64,000 nucleotides of DNA, from assembly GCA_037144355.1 (NCBI GenBank), contig JBAWWY010000001.1, positions 372,001 through 436,000 on the forward strand, in the 5' to 3' direction. Made by a program: the position numbers and the translations under genes. The notes under the pieces are model-generated. The model searched no databases. It saw nothing but the letters and a program-made list of their open reading frames with translations, and was not told where the DNA came from. This document shows, one piece after another, positions 42,720 through 51,827 of the stretch (the stretch's first letter is position 1; the number at the start of each line of letters is the position of its first letter). The stretch is from JBAWWY01 sp037144355 (GTDB lineage Bacteria; Bacillota; Clostridia; Peptostreptococcales; Anaerovoracaceae).

Positions 42720-43467
42720 CTTTTGTTCTATTTTTAATCCGACTTATGAATACCCTAATCATAAAGATTGGAAGCGCACCCATTCTCTTATACCTGCTTG
42801 GCTGTTGCATAAGCCGATAAAGCCACTCCAGACCATTATTCCTATAGAATTCTGGAGCTCTTTTCAGCGTTCCAGAAAATACATCTAAACTTCCCCCCAC
42901 TCCCATGGCAGCCCTGGGATTCAGCTTGTCGATATATTTATATATGAATTTTTCCTGCTTAGGCGATCCAAGTGCTACACAAAGGAAATCCGCTCTAGAC
43001 ATGTTGATTTCGTTTACAATGTTTTCCTCATCTTTTTCGCTGAAGTAACCATCATGCATTCCCGCAACAATGAGTTTCGGATGCTTTGTTTTTAAGTTAG
43101 AGATTGCAAGGTCGAGAATTTCTCTTTTACTTCCTAGAAAATAAATTGATTTATTATTTTCCTCAAGGTATGAGATTATTCTTGAGAGGAAATCTATTCC
43201 AGTCACCCTCTCCTTCAATGAATGTCCCATAATCTTTGAAGCATAAACAATTCCAATGCCATCAGGAACAACAATACTGGCGGAATCTAAAATCTTCTTG
43301 AGCTCTCTATCCTTGATGGAATTCACTATAATTTCTGAATTTGGTGTCGCAATGAGGCTGCATGTGGGCTCATCCATTATTCTCTGGAATATTTCCATAG
43401 CCTGATGATAATCAACTTCATTTACCATGACTCCCAGTATGTCTATTTTTTTATCTTTTATTTCCAT
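42709..43467 (-). CDS. tagA: WecG/TagA/CpsF-family glycosyltransferase
   Basis: The 252-residue GT26 enzyme transfers a ManNAc-type sugar to lipid-linked GlcNAc, the first committed step of teichoic-acid-like or secondary wall polymers. Signatures: SLIATPNSEIIVNSIKD, VVPDGIGIVYASKIMG, ERVTGIDFLSRIISYLEE, IYFLGSKREILDLAISNL, the LCVALGSPKQEKFIYKYID block and AAMGVGGSLDVFSGTLKRAPEF. GGAG lies upstream of ATG within the end of csaB (17-base overlap). Together with CsaB and the DUF5693 protein it forms a typical Firmicute wall-polymer cluster. In the sequence the acceptor and donor sugars cannot be distinguished. Confidence 0.93.
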   Translation of the reverse strand: MEIKDKKIDILGVMVNEVDYHQAMEIFQRIMDEPTCSLIATPNSEIIVNSIKDRELKKILDSASIVVPDGIGIVYASKIMGHSLKERVTGIDFLSRIISYLEENNKSIYFLGSKREILDLAISNLKTKHPKLIVAGMHDGYFSEKDEENIVNEINMSRADFLCVALGSPKQEKFIYKYIDKLNPRAAMGVGGSLDVFSGTLKRAPEFYRNNGLEWLYRLMQQPSRYKRMGALPIFMIRVFISRIKNRTKGKD

Positions 43468-44560
43468 CGTTTAGAAGCTCCTTAATCAGTTCTTCATTTT
43501 TATCCAGCCTATTGATTAATTTCCCCATTTCCTCATTAACTGAGGCCTTTATTTTATCCTTGTTTTCCAAAGTTTTTTGGAATTCTTCAACAAAGTATTC
43601 ACTCTTAAAGTCGTAAACAGAGCACATGGCTTTCATATTGATAGAGTTCATGAAGGAATTGACTTTTGGATCATATGAAATCCCAATAACAGGAACCTCC
43701 ATAATAGCCGCATGGATAATCGAATGAAGCCTTACTCCCACAAGAATGTCCATATTCCCAATGATACTTAGCATCTCATCGGTAAGATATTTGTGCTGTA
43801 TGCAGGTTACCATGTCCCCAAGTCTTTCCTTGATTTTCATTATGACATTCATATCCTCAGAGTAATGGAATGGAATAAGAACCGACTGTGCATTGTATTT
43901 CACATTGATAGCAGTTATGGCTTTGCACAATTCATCCACAAATCCGCTCTCAACGTTTTTCTCTCTGATTGCCCATCCAACTGTAAGACGTTCATCATCT
44001 CTGGCATAACCTTCTGCTTCAAGTATTTTCCCACCAACGGAAAGATCGACTTTGCTGATTCTCAAAACCGGATCCGAAGTAACAAATATTTGGTTCTTGT
44101 CTATCCCTATTTCCACAAGTAGTTCTTTTGATGATTCATCCCTGACTACGAGGCATTTATTGCTCCTCAAGGTAAGATAAGTCAAGTATCGATTCAGTTT
44201 ACTTGATATGGGACCAATCCCCTGGCTATAAATAAAAACCTTTTTGCCGAAGAATTTAGCAATCCATATGATTGCCAGATAATATATTATGCTTTTCTTG
44301 CTTGATACGTCCTGAAGCAGGCTTCCTCCACCGCTTACCAGAAGGTCGCAACTGAAGATTGCCTTGCTTATTTGAGATATTGATTTTCTGTCAACCGCCT
44401 CAACATGAAATTTTTGTTTTGTCTGCGAAGGGTTTTTTGACAAGACTACAATCTCCACATTTGGGATTTTTTCCTTTAAATTATCAATTACAGCTTTCAA
44501 AATAGACTCGTCCCCGATATTGTTAAAGCCGTAATATCCGGATATTACTATTTTACTCAT
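43451..44560 (-). CDS. csaB: Polysaccharide pyruvyl transferase CsaB
   Basis: The 369-residue protein has the pyruvyl-transferase fold: ISGYYGFNNIGDESILKAVIDNLKE at the N-terminus, SGGGSLLQDVSSKKSIIYYLAIIWIAK, FIYSQGIGPISS, VRDESSKELL and the late VRLHSIIHAAIMEVPVIGISYDPKV. CsaB adds pyruvate ketals to the secondary cell-wall polymer so that SLH proteins can bind. A protein with three SLH repeats is encoded at the left edge of this window. The start overlaps the DUF5693 stop by eight bases and the stop region overlaps tagA by 17, so the three genes are translationally coupled. Confidence 0.94.
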   Translation of the reverse strand: MSKIVISGYYGFNNIGDESILKAVIDNLKEKIPNVEIVVLSKNPSQTKQKFHVEAVDRKSISQISKAIFSCDLLVSGGGSLLQDVSSKKSIIYYLAIIWIAKFFGKKVFIYSQGIGPISSKLNRYLTYLTLRSNKCLVVRDESSKELLVEIGIDKNQIFVTSDPVLRISKVDLSVGGKILEAEGYARDDERLTVGWAIREKNVESGFVDELCKAITAINVKYNAQSVLIPFHYSEDMNVIMKIKERLGDMVTCIQHKYLTDEMLSIIGNMDILVGVRLHSIIHAAIMEVPVIGISYDPKVNSFMNSINMKAMCSVYDFKSEYFVEEFQKTLENKDKIKASVNEEMGKLINRLDKNEELIKELLNDGNKR

Positions 44561-46730
44561 TCAGCATTCTCTTCCCCTGAAGCTTTTTATATAATATATA
44601 AATCCCCTCAAATACTAGGATGCAAATTATTCCAATGGCCATTCCAATTACCAGCGAGTAACCGGTTCTTGCAAGCCCAAGGTAAAAAGGCGTTCTGATA
44701 TGCATGAATGTATTGACTACGGAAGTCAATCCTATAACGGACGATACTCCAAATATTATCGGCCAAACTTTGAATCCTCTTATGGAAGTATATACCAGCA
44801 ACATTATTGTTGGGAACGCAAACAGGAATTCCTTGGTTCTCGGCCTTGCCAGCAAAGTTGCTTCCAGAGTGTTTCGCATGAGCATTTCAAAGGTTGACGG
44901 AGCAATCTCTGAATCATTCCCTGTCCTGGATATATAATAAACACCTACTGCCGCTGCTATTACTCCTATGACCACCATCCAAATCTTTATGCTGCTATTC
45001 ATCATATCTTTCAAATCTCGGATTTCCAGTTTTCCGGAAGTTGTTTTCATTTCACCGAATCCATAATATGCAAGATAAGCTATTGGGAAAAATGCAATAG
45101 GCAATAGTTGGGCAACCTTTACCCCTCTAAATATGTTGATTTCCAGCATGTAGCTGATATCGGAAATTGGAGCAGCTGTCATTAGTCCTCCAACCAGGAC
45201 AATAATTACTGATCCAAGTAGTATGAGACAACTCTTGATTATTATCTTTCCTATGCTGGTATTCTTATCCAATGTGCTGCTATGATACTTGCTCTGCTTG
45301 AGCATGTATATTGTAGCAAGACATGGAAAAATCAATGCATAAGCAAAACTTACCAATAAAGGCGCCAGATCCTTGCTGACGAAGAAGGCTCCTAAAACAC
45401 CCATCGACATAATCCCAAGCATTCCCATTTCGAGTTTCCTATTGATGGGGATTATTGTCTTGAACAATAAGACCACCGCGGCCACACATCCCAACCCCAT
45501 GAAAATCCTAAAAGGTGCCGGAATAAACTTTGCAGTCATTACCGAGGCTTTGCCCATTGCAAAGTTTTGCTCAGCTAATCTGCTTTCTACGTTTGTAAAA
45601 AGAGTTTTGTACTCCTTTAAATCAGTAATATAAGTGTGGTTGTCTTTAAATTCCTTGATAGGTTTAAAGTATACCAACCTTATGTTTCTTTCATCTATCG
45701 CCCTGAATAAGGTATTTTCTATCTCTTCACTTCCCGCATAGCCGTAATACTGATAACGGTTTTGAATATAATCCCACACTGAGAATGTTCTAACAGAATA
45801 GTAATTCAAGCCTTGCACGATTTCATTCAAACCGTTTGGCATAATATTTTGAAGTTGTGTAGTATTTTCAATCATACCCACAATAGTTCCATTGTCTTTT
45901 AAAATTTTTGCAATATACCCTGGGTCCTGGTCAAAACCAAGTGTTTCCTCACCAGAGAAAAGTGCATATTCAGGAACCTGTTTAAGCTTACTGTAACCCG
46001 AAATAACGGCTTTGGCATATTTCAAGTCATTCCATCCCTTATATCCTGTGGTCCTTGGTATTATCTCCATGCCTGCCGCCTCTGCAATGGCTACTTTCGA
46101 AGGAAGAAGTCCCAGACTTACATACATTATTTTTGAACTTGAAACTGCATCCTGCTCCGTAAATCCAATACCAATGGAATTTAGATTTTTAGTCTTTGCT
46201 GTATAAAGCGCATCTTTGGAATTGCCGTTTAAAACTATATATCCACCGTTGGATGTTTCATTGACAATGTATTTGTCCTGACTGAATCTATCTTTTACAG
46301 CACTTGAGATGAAATCAAAGCTGCCTTTTGATTTTGCTTCCACCATCACGTCATATTCGTCAAAACCTTTGGCTTCCATGTCGCTAATTAATTTAGTTGG
46401 ATAATTGCTCTTCCAGTCTGCACCCTTGAGCACCTCGTACATCATTTTCGCACTGACGGGGGTTTCCTTGTCGGCGGAAAGGCTAATTAGACTTTCTTCT
46501 GCAAGACCTACCTTATTTATCCCCATGCCTTTAAATTCATTCAACCACCAAGATATATTGTTTTCAGATTGCGCAGCCATTTGGCTTAATTCAGAATAGT
46601 CCAAAACTATATCGTAACTCTTGGCGTTTTTCTCCACATTCATACGCCCGATAATAACAACTGCAGCAATGATTATTGCAAATATTATGATTCCAAATAA
46701 AATTTTATTGGACCTTATCAATTTCTCCAT
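44553..46730 (-). CDS. DUF5693 polytopic membrane protein of the csaB-tagA cluster
   Basis: The 725-residue protein has one N-terminal helix (about 11-28) followed by an extracytoplasmic domain (about 30-400; SYDIVLDYSELSQMA, WWLNEFKGMGINKVGLAEESL). The C-terminal half holds about nine helices (PFRIFMGLGCVAAVVLLFK onward), ending in a basic tail. It matches the DUF5693 family repeatedly found beside csaB in Firmicutes. A role in transport or assembly of the wall polymer is suggested by position only; no catalytic motif is visible. AAGGGA precedes the ATG. Confidence 0.85.
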   Translation of the reverse strand: MEKLIRSNKILFGIIIFAIIIAAVVIIGRMNVEKNAKSYDIVLDYSELSQMAAQSENNISWWLNEFKGMGINKVGLAEESLISLSADKETPVSAKMMYEVLKGADWKSNYPTKLISDMEAKGFDEYDVMVEAKSKGSFDFISSAVKDRFSQDKYIVNETSNGGYIVLNGNSKDALYTAKTKNLNSIGIGFTEQDAVSSSKIMYVSLGLLPSKVAIAEAAGMEIIPRTTGYKGWNDLKYAKAVISGYSKLKQVPEYALFSGEETLGFDQDPGYIAKILKDNGTIVGMIENTTQLQNIMPNGLNEIVQGLNYYSVRTFSVWDYIQNRYQYYGYAGSEEIENTLFRAIDERNIRLVYFKPIKEFKDNHTYITDLKEYKTLFTNVESRLAEQNFAMGKASVMTAKFIPAPFRIFMGLGCVAAVVLLFKTIIPINRKLEMGMLGIMSMGVLGAFFVSKDLAPLLVSFAYALIFPCLATIYMLKQSKYHSSTLDKNTSIGKIIIKSCLILLGSVIIVLVGGLMTAAPISDISYMLEINIFRGVKVAQLLPIAFFPIAYLAYYGFGEMKTTSGKLEIRDLKDMMNSSIKIWMVVIGVIAAAVGVYYISRTGNDSEIAPSTFEMLMRNTLEATLLARPRTKEFLFAFPTIMLLVYTSIRGFKVWPIIFGVSSVIGLTSVVNTFMHIRTPFYLGLARTGYSLVIGMAIGIICILVFEGIYILYKKLQGKRMLNE

Positions 46731-46777
46731 TGTCTTTCCCTTCTAATCCATATTTTTATTAACTTATTTCTATTTAT

Positions 46778-47239
46778 TTATCTAATTGTATATTTTCCCT
46801 TGATCAACACCCAGATATCCGTGGAAGCATTAATACCACGGCCATCTTCTTTTGGAATTACTATCAAATGATTCAATGTGAGACTTTCACCGGTTCTAAG
46901 ATCCTTTGCTCCAGTGATGTCTGAAATTCCGTTTTGTCCGTTGTCAATAGCTGTAGCCTCTCCACTTCTGAATATTATTTCGGTTCCTTCTCCACCAAGC
47001 AATGTTTTCCCTTGGGTTATTTGTAATGGAGTATATGCATTTGCAGACCCCGTCGTTCCCCCTAGCTTGCTTTCAAGCTCAGCGAGCTTTGAATCCACAT
47101 AGCTTTTTGTCACCACTGGATCTTCCGTTGAGCCTGGAGGGTAAGTCGCCGCAGTGGCAATGACGGTTAAAAGGGATATCGCAACCAACGTTGCAATTAT
47201 TATTTTATTTCTTTTTTTGAAAACCTTTAAAAAATCCAT
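46778..47239 (-). CDS. Secreted or membrane-anchored protein of unknown function
   Basis: The 153-residue protein starts with a basic segment and one hydrophobic helix (KIIIATLVAISLLTVIATAATY, about 12-33), then YPPGSTEDPVVTKSYVDSKLAELESKLG, a short coiled region. The C-terminal half is a compact domain with KTLLGGEGTEIIFRSGEATAI, GISDITGAKDLRTGE and NHLIVIPKEDGRGI...IWVLIKGKY. I recall similar proteins in many Firmicute genomes, but know no assigned function. The helix could be a signal peptide (cleavage after ATA) or an anchor. AAGGAG precedes ATG. It lies 47 bases upstream of the DUF5693 gene and may be the first gene of the wall-polymer unit. Confidence 0.78.
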   Translation of the reverse strand: MDFLKVFKKRNKIIIATLVAISLLTVIATAATYPPGSTEDPVVTKSYVDSKLAELESKLGGTTGSANAYTPLQITQGKTLLGGEGTEIIFRSGEATAIDNGQNGISDITGAKDLRTGESLTLNHLIVIPKEDGRGINASTDIWVLIKGKYTIR

Positions 47240-47296
47240 ATTGTACTCCTTGTTAAAAACTTGAATTTCAGAATTATATTACGAATGATAATTAAT

Positions 47297-48757
47297 CTAT
47301 GATACTATTTTTTTTATGGCTTTCGCTACTCCCACAGGCAAATCTGAAGATATCATTCCATATTCTCCATATATTTCCGCCATTATATCCCCTGCCATTC
47401 CATGAATATAAACTGAAACCTCTGCTACGCTTTCAAACGGTATACCCTGGGCTGCAAATGAAGAAACAACTCCGGAAAGCACATCTCCACTTCCTCCGGT
47501 TGCCATTCCTGGATTTCCAATATTGCTGAAACTGATTTTACCATGAGGCCCTCCTATTAGAGTGACGGACCCTTTCAATATTACGGTTGCTCCTGTTTTT
47601 TCAACAAGCTCTCCGCAGGATTGTATTCTGTTATTCTTAATATCTTCCGCATTTTTACCGAGTAGTCTTGCAGCTTCTCCTTCATGTGGTGTTATTACTA
47701 TTTTGGCCTTAGATTTTTTCAAATTTGAAATATCATCTTTTATCATTGTTAGCGCATCGGCGTCAAGCACTAGATTGCCATTATATTCTTCGATTATTCC
47801 CATTACCAATGCTTTATTTTCATCGTTTATCCCCAACCCTGGTCCGATTATTATTGAATCATAATCGTTGCACGACATTGATGCATTAGTCCTTGATATA
47901 CATGTTGCCTCAGGAACAAGTTCCTGCACAATATCCAAAATATCATCTTTGCATGAAATCCTAACAAGTCCGGCGCCAGACCGCAATGCGGCCAAGGCGC
48001 ATAGAGCAGCAGCTCCCGCCATTCCTTTTGAACCTGCAATAACCAGTACCTTGCCGTAATCTCCTTTGTGGGATTGTCTTTTTCTTTTATGCAAAACTGT
48101 TTGAGCGAACTTTTCATCAATATAAAAATATGTTTCCGAATTGGAATCAATCAAATCCTTAGGTAGTCCAATGTCGTAAACGGACAATCTTCCAGTATTT
48201 TCTGCTCCAGGGAATATAAAGCATCCCAATTTTGGACATTGAAATGAAACCGTCTGATTTGCCCGGACAGCTTCACCCATTATTTCTCCATTCTCGCTGG
48301 AAATTCCTGAAGGAATGTCAATGGAAATTGTGTATCTGCTAAATTCATTTATAAATTCTATAAGCATCAATGGCAGTCCTTTGATATCCCTAGATAATCC
48401 AGTTCCAAAGATTCCATCAACCACTATATCAGCTCTTGCTATATCTTCTCTTATTTTGCTAAGGATTTCGGGTTTTGCTAATTTCTCTATTTCTTCAATT
48501 GTGTATGCCTTGCAAGGTATGCCTCTTTCGAAAAGCAACTTGGAAAGGGCTATTCCGTCCTGCCCATTGTTGCCTTTGCCGCAGATTATGGCTACAAACG
48601 CCATAGCCATGGGTTTTTCCAATGATAATAGTTTTTTTTCGACTTCAAGATAAACTGCCTTGGCTGCTTTTTTAATTAAATCACCGCACTTGAAACCCAG
48701 ATTGTCAAAAGCGAATTCTTCGATAATTTTCATCTGGCTGCCAGTTACAATTTTCAT
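47297..48757 (-). CDS. nnr: Bifunctional NAD(P)H-hydrate epimerase / ADP-dependent dehydratase
   Basis: A 486-residue fusion. The N-terminal YjeF_N domain (about 1-205; IICGKGNNGQDGIALSKLL, DIVVDGIFGTGLSRDI) epimerises damaged NAD(P)HX. The C-terminal carbohydrate-kinase-like domain (about 225-480; LVIAGSKGMAGAAALCALAALRSGAGLVRI, VITPHEGEAARLLG, GNPGMATGGSGDVLSGVVSSFAAQG) dehydrates it with ADP or ATP. Together they restore NADH and NADPH. GGGAG lies just before the ATG at 48755-48757; a longer frame adds four unsupported residues. It is divergent from ilvD and lies 57 bases upstream of the secreted unknown. Confidence 0.95.
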   Translation of the reverse strand: MKIVTGSQMKIIEEFAFDNLGFKCGDLIKKAAKAVYLEVEKKLLSLEKPMAMAFVAIICGKGNNGQDGIALSKLLFERGIPCKAYTIEEIEKLAKPEILSKIREDIARADIVVDGIFGTGLSRDIKGLPLMLIEFINEFSRYTISIDIPSGISSENGEIMGEAVRANQTVSFQCPKLGCFIFPGAENTGRLSVYDIGLPKDLIDSNSETYFYIDEKFAQTVLHKRKRQSHKGDYGKVLVIAGSKGMAGAAALCALAALRSGAGLVRISCKDDILDIVQELVPEATCISRTNASMSCNDYDSIIIGPGLGINDENKALVMGIIEEYNGNLVLDADALTMIKDDISNLKKSKAKIVITPHEGEAARLLGKNAEDIKNNRIQSCGELVEKTGATVILKGSVTLIGGPHGKISFSNIGNPGMATGGSGDVLSGVVSSFAAQGIPFESVAEVSVYIHGMAGDIMAEIYGEYGMISSDLPVGVAKAIKKIVS

Positions 48758-48943
48758 AATTTCTCCCAAATCTTTTTTGATATATATTGTCGTTCTTGTA
48801 ATCTTTCCTGGCTGAATATTTACAACCCTTGATTTTTCACCTTCAGCTAAAGAATTATACCTTATTTATGTTGAAAAATGCAACCGAATGGGTTAAAATT
48901 GTTTGTCCTTATAAATTATTTTCGAGAGAAAGGAATATATATT

Positions 48944-50605
48944 ATGAATAGCGATAAAATTAAATCTGGGCCTAGCGGCGCACCTGTAAGAACACTATTT
49001 TACGGTATGGGATATCTCAAGGAAGAGATTGACAGACCATTGATTGGGATAGTAAACTCACAAAATGAAATCGTTCCTGGCCATATGCTTTTGGATAGAA
49101 TAGCCGAAGCGGCAAAAAAAGGAGTTTTAATGTCGGGAGGAACTCCCATTGAATTTCCAGCCATTGGGATTTGCGATGGCATAGCAATGGGGCATGAGGG
49201 TATGAAATATCCCCTAGCCAGCCGGGAGTTGATTTGCGACTCAATTGAAGCAATGGCTAGAGGCCATGCTTTCGATGGGTTGGTGTTGATACCAAACTGC
49301 GACAAAATTGTACCTGCAATGCTTATGGCTGCGGCAAGATTAAACATCCCTTCAGTCGTAGTCAGCGGTGGCGCAATGAGAGCTGGAGAACTTAATTCCG
49401 AAACTTTGGATTTCAACAGCATAATGGAGAAGCTGGGATCATACAACAATGGAACCACCACTTTGGAAGAACTTGAGGAGACTGCTTTAAACGCATGTCC
49501 CGGATGTGGTTCCTGCTCAGGCTTGTTTACGGCAAATAGCATGAACTGCCTTACTGAAGTACTAGGTATGGGTCTTCCATACAATGGCACAGCCCTTAGC
49601 GACAGTGGTGAAAGAATAAGAATTGCCAAGACAGCTGGGATTAAAATCATGGAAATGGTAAAAAGAGATATAAAGCCACGTGATATTTTGACTGAAAAGG
49701 CATTCATAAACGCCATTACAGTGGATATGGCAATGGCGGGTTCTACCAATACAGTATTGCATCTTACGGCTATCGCACACGAGGCGGGTATCAAGCTTGA
49801 CCTTGAAACGTTTGACAGAATAAGCAATACAACTCCTTACATAGCTAAATTGAGCCCAAGCGGAGTTCACCATATTGAAGATCTTCATCGGGCTGGTGGA
49901 ATTCCCGCATTGATGAAAGAGCTGACAAAGATGAATTTGATTGACACTGATTGCATGACCGTTACCGGCAGCACAATCGGTGAAAATATTGCTTTCTCAA
50001 ATATTAAAGATTCATCCGTTATTAAGTCTGTTCACGCTCCTTATAGGGATCATGGCGGATTGGCCATATTGCGAGGTAATTTAGCAGTGGACGGCGCCGT
50101 AGTCAAAGAATCCGCCGTAGCACCTGAAATGCTGGTTCATACAGGACCTGCTGTTATTTTCGATTCTGAAGATGCTGCTGTTGCGGCAATCTATGCTAAG
50201 AAGATTAAAAAGGGCGATGTAATCGTTATCCGCTATGAAGGTCCAAAGGGAGGTCCAGGAATGAGGGAAATGCTGGGTCCTACGTCTTCCATTGCTGGGA
50301 TGGGTCTTGACAAGGACGTTGCTCTTATTACCGATGGTAGATTTTCCGGTGCAACGAGGGGTGCTTCCATTGGACATGTGTCTCCCGAGGCAATGAATGG
50401 TGGATTGATAGGTTTGCTCCATGAAGGGGATATTATTGACATTGACATACCAAAGAGAGTATTATCAGTTCGGTTGTCAAATGAAGAAATAGACCTTAGA
50501 AAATCATCATATGTGAAGCCTGAGCCAAAAGTTAAATCAGGATATCTGGCAAGATATGCAAAATTAGTTACATCTGCAAATACTGGTGCTGTTTTAGAAG
50601 ACTGA
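48944..50605 (+). CDS. ilvD: Dihydroxy-acid dehydratase
   Basis: The 553-residue enzyme dehydrates 2,3-dihydroxy-isovalerate and related acids in valine and isoleucine synthesis. Conserved cluster and metal residues: PNCDKIVPAMLMAAARLNIP (C119), ACPGCGSCSGLFTANSM (C191) and the DITDGRFSGATRG region near the C-terminus. At the third cluster position it has glycine in VPGH (G46), as in E. coli IlvD, which carries a [4Fe-4S] cluster; [2Fe-2S] forms have cysteine there. I start at ATG 48944 (AAAGGA upstream), since the 22-codon upstream extension is unlike the family. No other ilv gene adjoins; a homoserine-dehydrogenase-like gene follows after 13 bases. Confidence 0.92.
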   Translation: MNSDKIKSGPSGAPVRTLFYGMGYLKEEIDRPLIGIVNSQNEIVPGHMLLDRIAEAAKKGVLMSGGTPIEFPAIGICDGIAMGHEGMKYPLASRELICDSIEAMARGHAFDGLVLIPNCDKIVPAMLMAAARLNIPSVVVSGGAMRAGELNSETLDFNSIMEKLGSYNNGTTTLEELEETALNACPGCGSCSGLFTANSMNCLTEVLGMGLPYNGTALSDSGERIRIAKTAGIKIMEMVKRDIKPRDILTEKAFINAITVDMAMAGSTNTVLHLTAIAHEAGIKLDLETFDRISNTTPYIAKLSPSGVHHIEDLHRAGGIPALMKELTKMNLIDTDCMTVTGSTIGENIAFSNIKDSSVIKSVHAPYRDHGGLAILRGNLAVDGAVVKESAVAPEMLVHTGPAVIFDSEDAAVAAIYAKKIKKGDVIVIRYEGPKGGPGMREMLGPTSSIAGMGLDKDVALITDGRFSGATRGASIGHVSPEAMNGGLIGLLHEGDIIDIDIPKRVLSVRLSNEEIDLRKSSYVKPEPKVKSGYLARYAKLVTSANTGAVLED

Positions 50606-50618
50606 GAGGGATAATCAA

Positions 50619-51632
50619 ATGCAAAAACACAAAGAGTTAAAATTGTTTATTATGGGTTTTGGCAATGCCGCCAAAGCTTTCTGCATACTTTTAGAAAACA
50701 AAAATGAAGAAATCAAAAAAATGACAGGATATGATGTAAAGGTAGTTTCCATTTTCGGAAATACAAAAGGAGCTATAAACGAACCCGATGGTATAAATCT
50801 GAAAACTTTCAACAATGATCCACATTTTGATTTGAATATTGATCCAATAACATTTATCAATTCCACAAATGCCAATGTTTTTGTTGAATTGAGCCCTTTA
50901 TCCATCTTTGATGGGCAACCCGCTATTTCATATATCGAAACTGCTTTTAAAAAAGGCATGCACGTAATAACAGCCAACAAGGGCCCAATCGCCTGCGACT
51001 ACAAGCGATTGAAACAAATGTCGAAAGATTGCAATGTTAAATTCCTATACGAGGCAATAGTAATGGATGGAACTCCTGTTTTTAACTTAATCAAATACTC
51101 GTTGCCTGGCTGCAAGGTCATATCATTCCGTGGTATCTTGAATTCAACTACGAATTTTATCCTAGCGCAGATGGAAGATGGCATACCTTACAAAGATGCC
51201 GTTCTCGAAGCTCAAAGAAGAGGCTTTGCTGAAACAGATCCATCCCTGGATGTTTTTGGCTGGGATTCAGTTGGGAAGACTGCAGCCATTGCAAATGTCC
51301 TTATGGATGGCAACTTGCATCCAAAAGATATATCCAGAACTGGTATTGATGAAATATCAAGCCGTGAAATTGAATATGCAAGACATAACAATAAAAGAAT
51401 TAAATTAATATGCGAAGCGTATTACGAAAATGGTAAATTAGTGGGAAAAGTTGCTCCGGTGATGGTTGATAAAAGCGATATCTACAGCATGATTAGTGAA
51501 ACTTCCTCCATCATATCTTTTAAGACTGACCTTATGGGTGAAATAAGCATTCTTGAAAACGCCCCAGAAATTCAGCAGACAGCCTACGGAATTTATAGCG
51601 ACCTGCACACTTTGTTGAGAACGCTTTCATAA
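50619..51632 (+). CDS. Homoserine dehydrogenase-like protein without ACT domain
   Basis: The 337-residue protein has an N-terminal NAD(P)-binding domain (IMGFGNAAKAFCILLENK; GMHVITANKGPIACD) and the homoserine-dehydrogenase catalytic domain (YEAIVMDGTPVFNLIKYSL, GILNSTTNFILAQM, ETDPSLDVFGWDSVGKTAAI). The catalytic-type acidic and lysine residues (E of AETDP, D of GWD, K of VGK) are retained. The C-terminal ACT regulatory domain of many enzymes (430 residues) is missing. It is cotranscribed with ilvD (13-base gap, GAGGG before ATG), not with thr or lys genes. It may act in threonine/isoleucine supply or on a related 4-carbon aldehyde; the true substrate is unproven. Confidence 0.8.
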   Translation: MQKHKELKLFIMGFGNAAKAFCILLENKNEEIKKMTGYDVKVVSIFGNTKGAINEPDGINLKTFNNDPHFDLNIDPITFINSTNANVFVELSPLSIFDGQPAISYIETAFKKGMHVITANKGPIACDYKRLKQMSKDCNVKFLYEAIVMDGTPVFNLIKYSLPGCKVISFRGILNSTTNFILAQMEDGIPYKDAVLEAQRRGFAETDPSLDVFGWDSVGKTAAIANVLMDGNLHPKDISRTGIDEISSREIEYARHNNKRIKLICEAYYENGKLVGKVAPVMVDKSDIYSMISETSSIISFKTDLMGEISILENAPEIQQTAYGIYSDLHTLLRTLS

Positions 51633-51746
51633 AAAATGAAACAAATGGAAGCATTGAAATGTAGAGATTTTTCCAAAGATTCTGACAATTGGCAGGGATT
51701 TTGTAAACGATTTCAGTAATTCGTTGTTTTTTTATCAAAGTCGTAT

Positions 51747-51775
51747 TGACTCTATATTTTTGCTATGCTATCTTT
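51747..51775 (+). promoter_or_regulatory. Promoter of gdhA
   Basis: TTGACT (51747-51752), 17 bases, TATCTT (51770-51775). Transcription would start near 51782, after the first in-frame ATG at 51765, which supports the chosen start at 51828. Confidence 0.65.
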
Positions 51776-51827
51776 GTGGAGTAAGTGGTTTACAACCAAA
51801 TTAATTTATCACAAAAGGAGAAATAAA

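Noticed and set aside
49000..49827. A 275-codon open frame on the minus strand opposite ilvD
   Set aside because: It lies wholly antisense to a clear, full-length ilvD, has no good ribosome binding site and its translation is composition-biased without any recognisable domain; it is a shadow frame.
51765..51827. A 21-codon N-terminal extension of glutamate dehydrogenase
   Set aside because: The upstream ATG overlaps the predicted -10 of the promoter, and the family N-terminus begins at the ATG preceded by AAAAGGAG.
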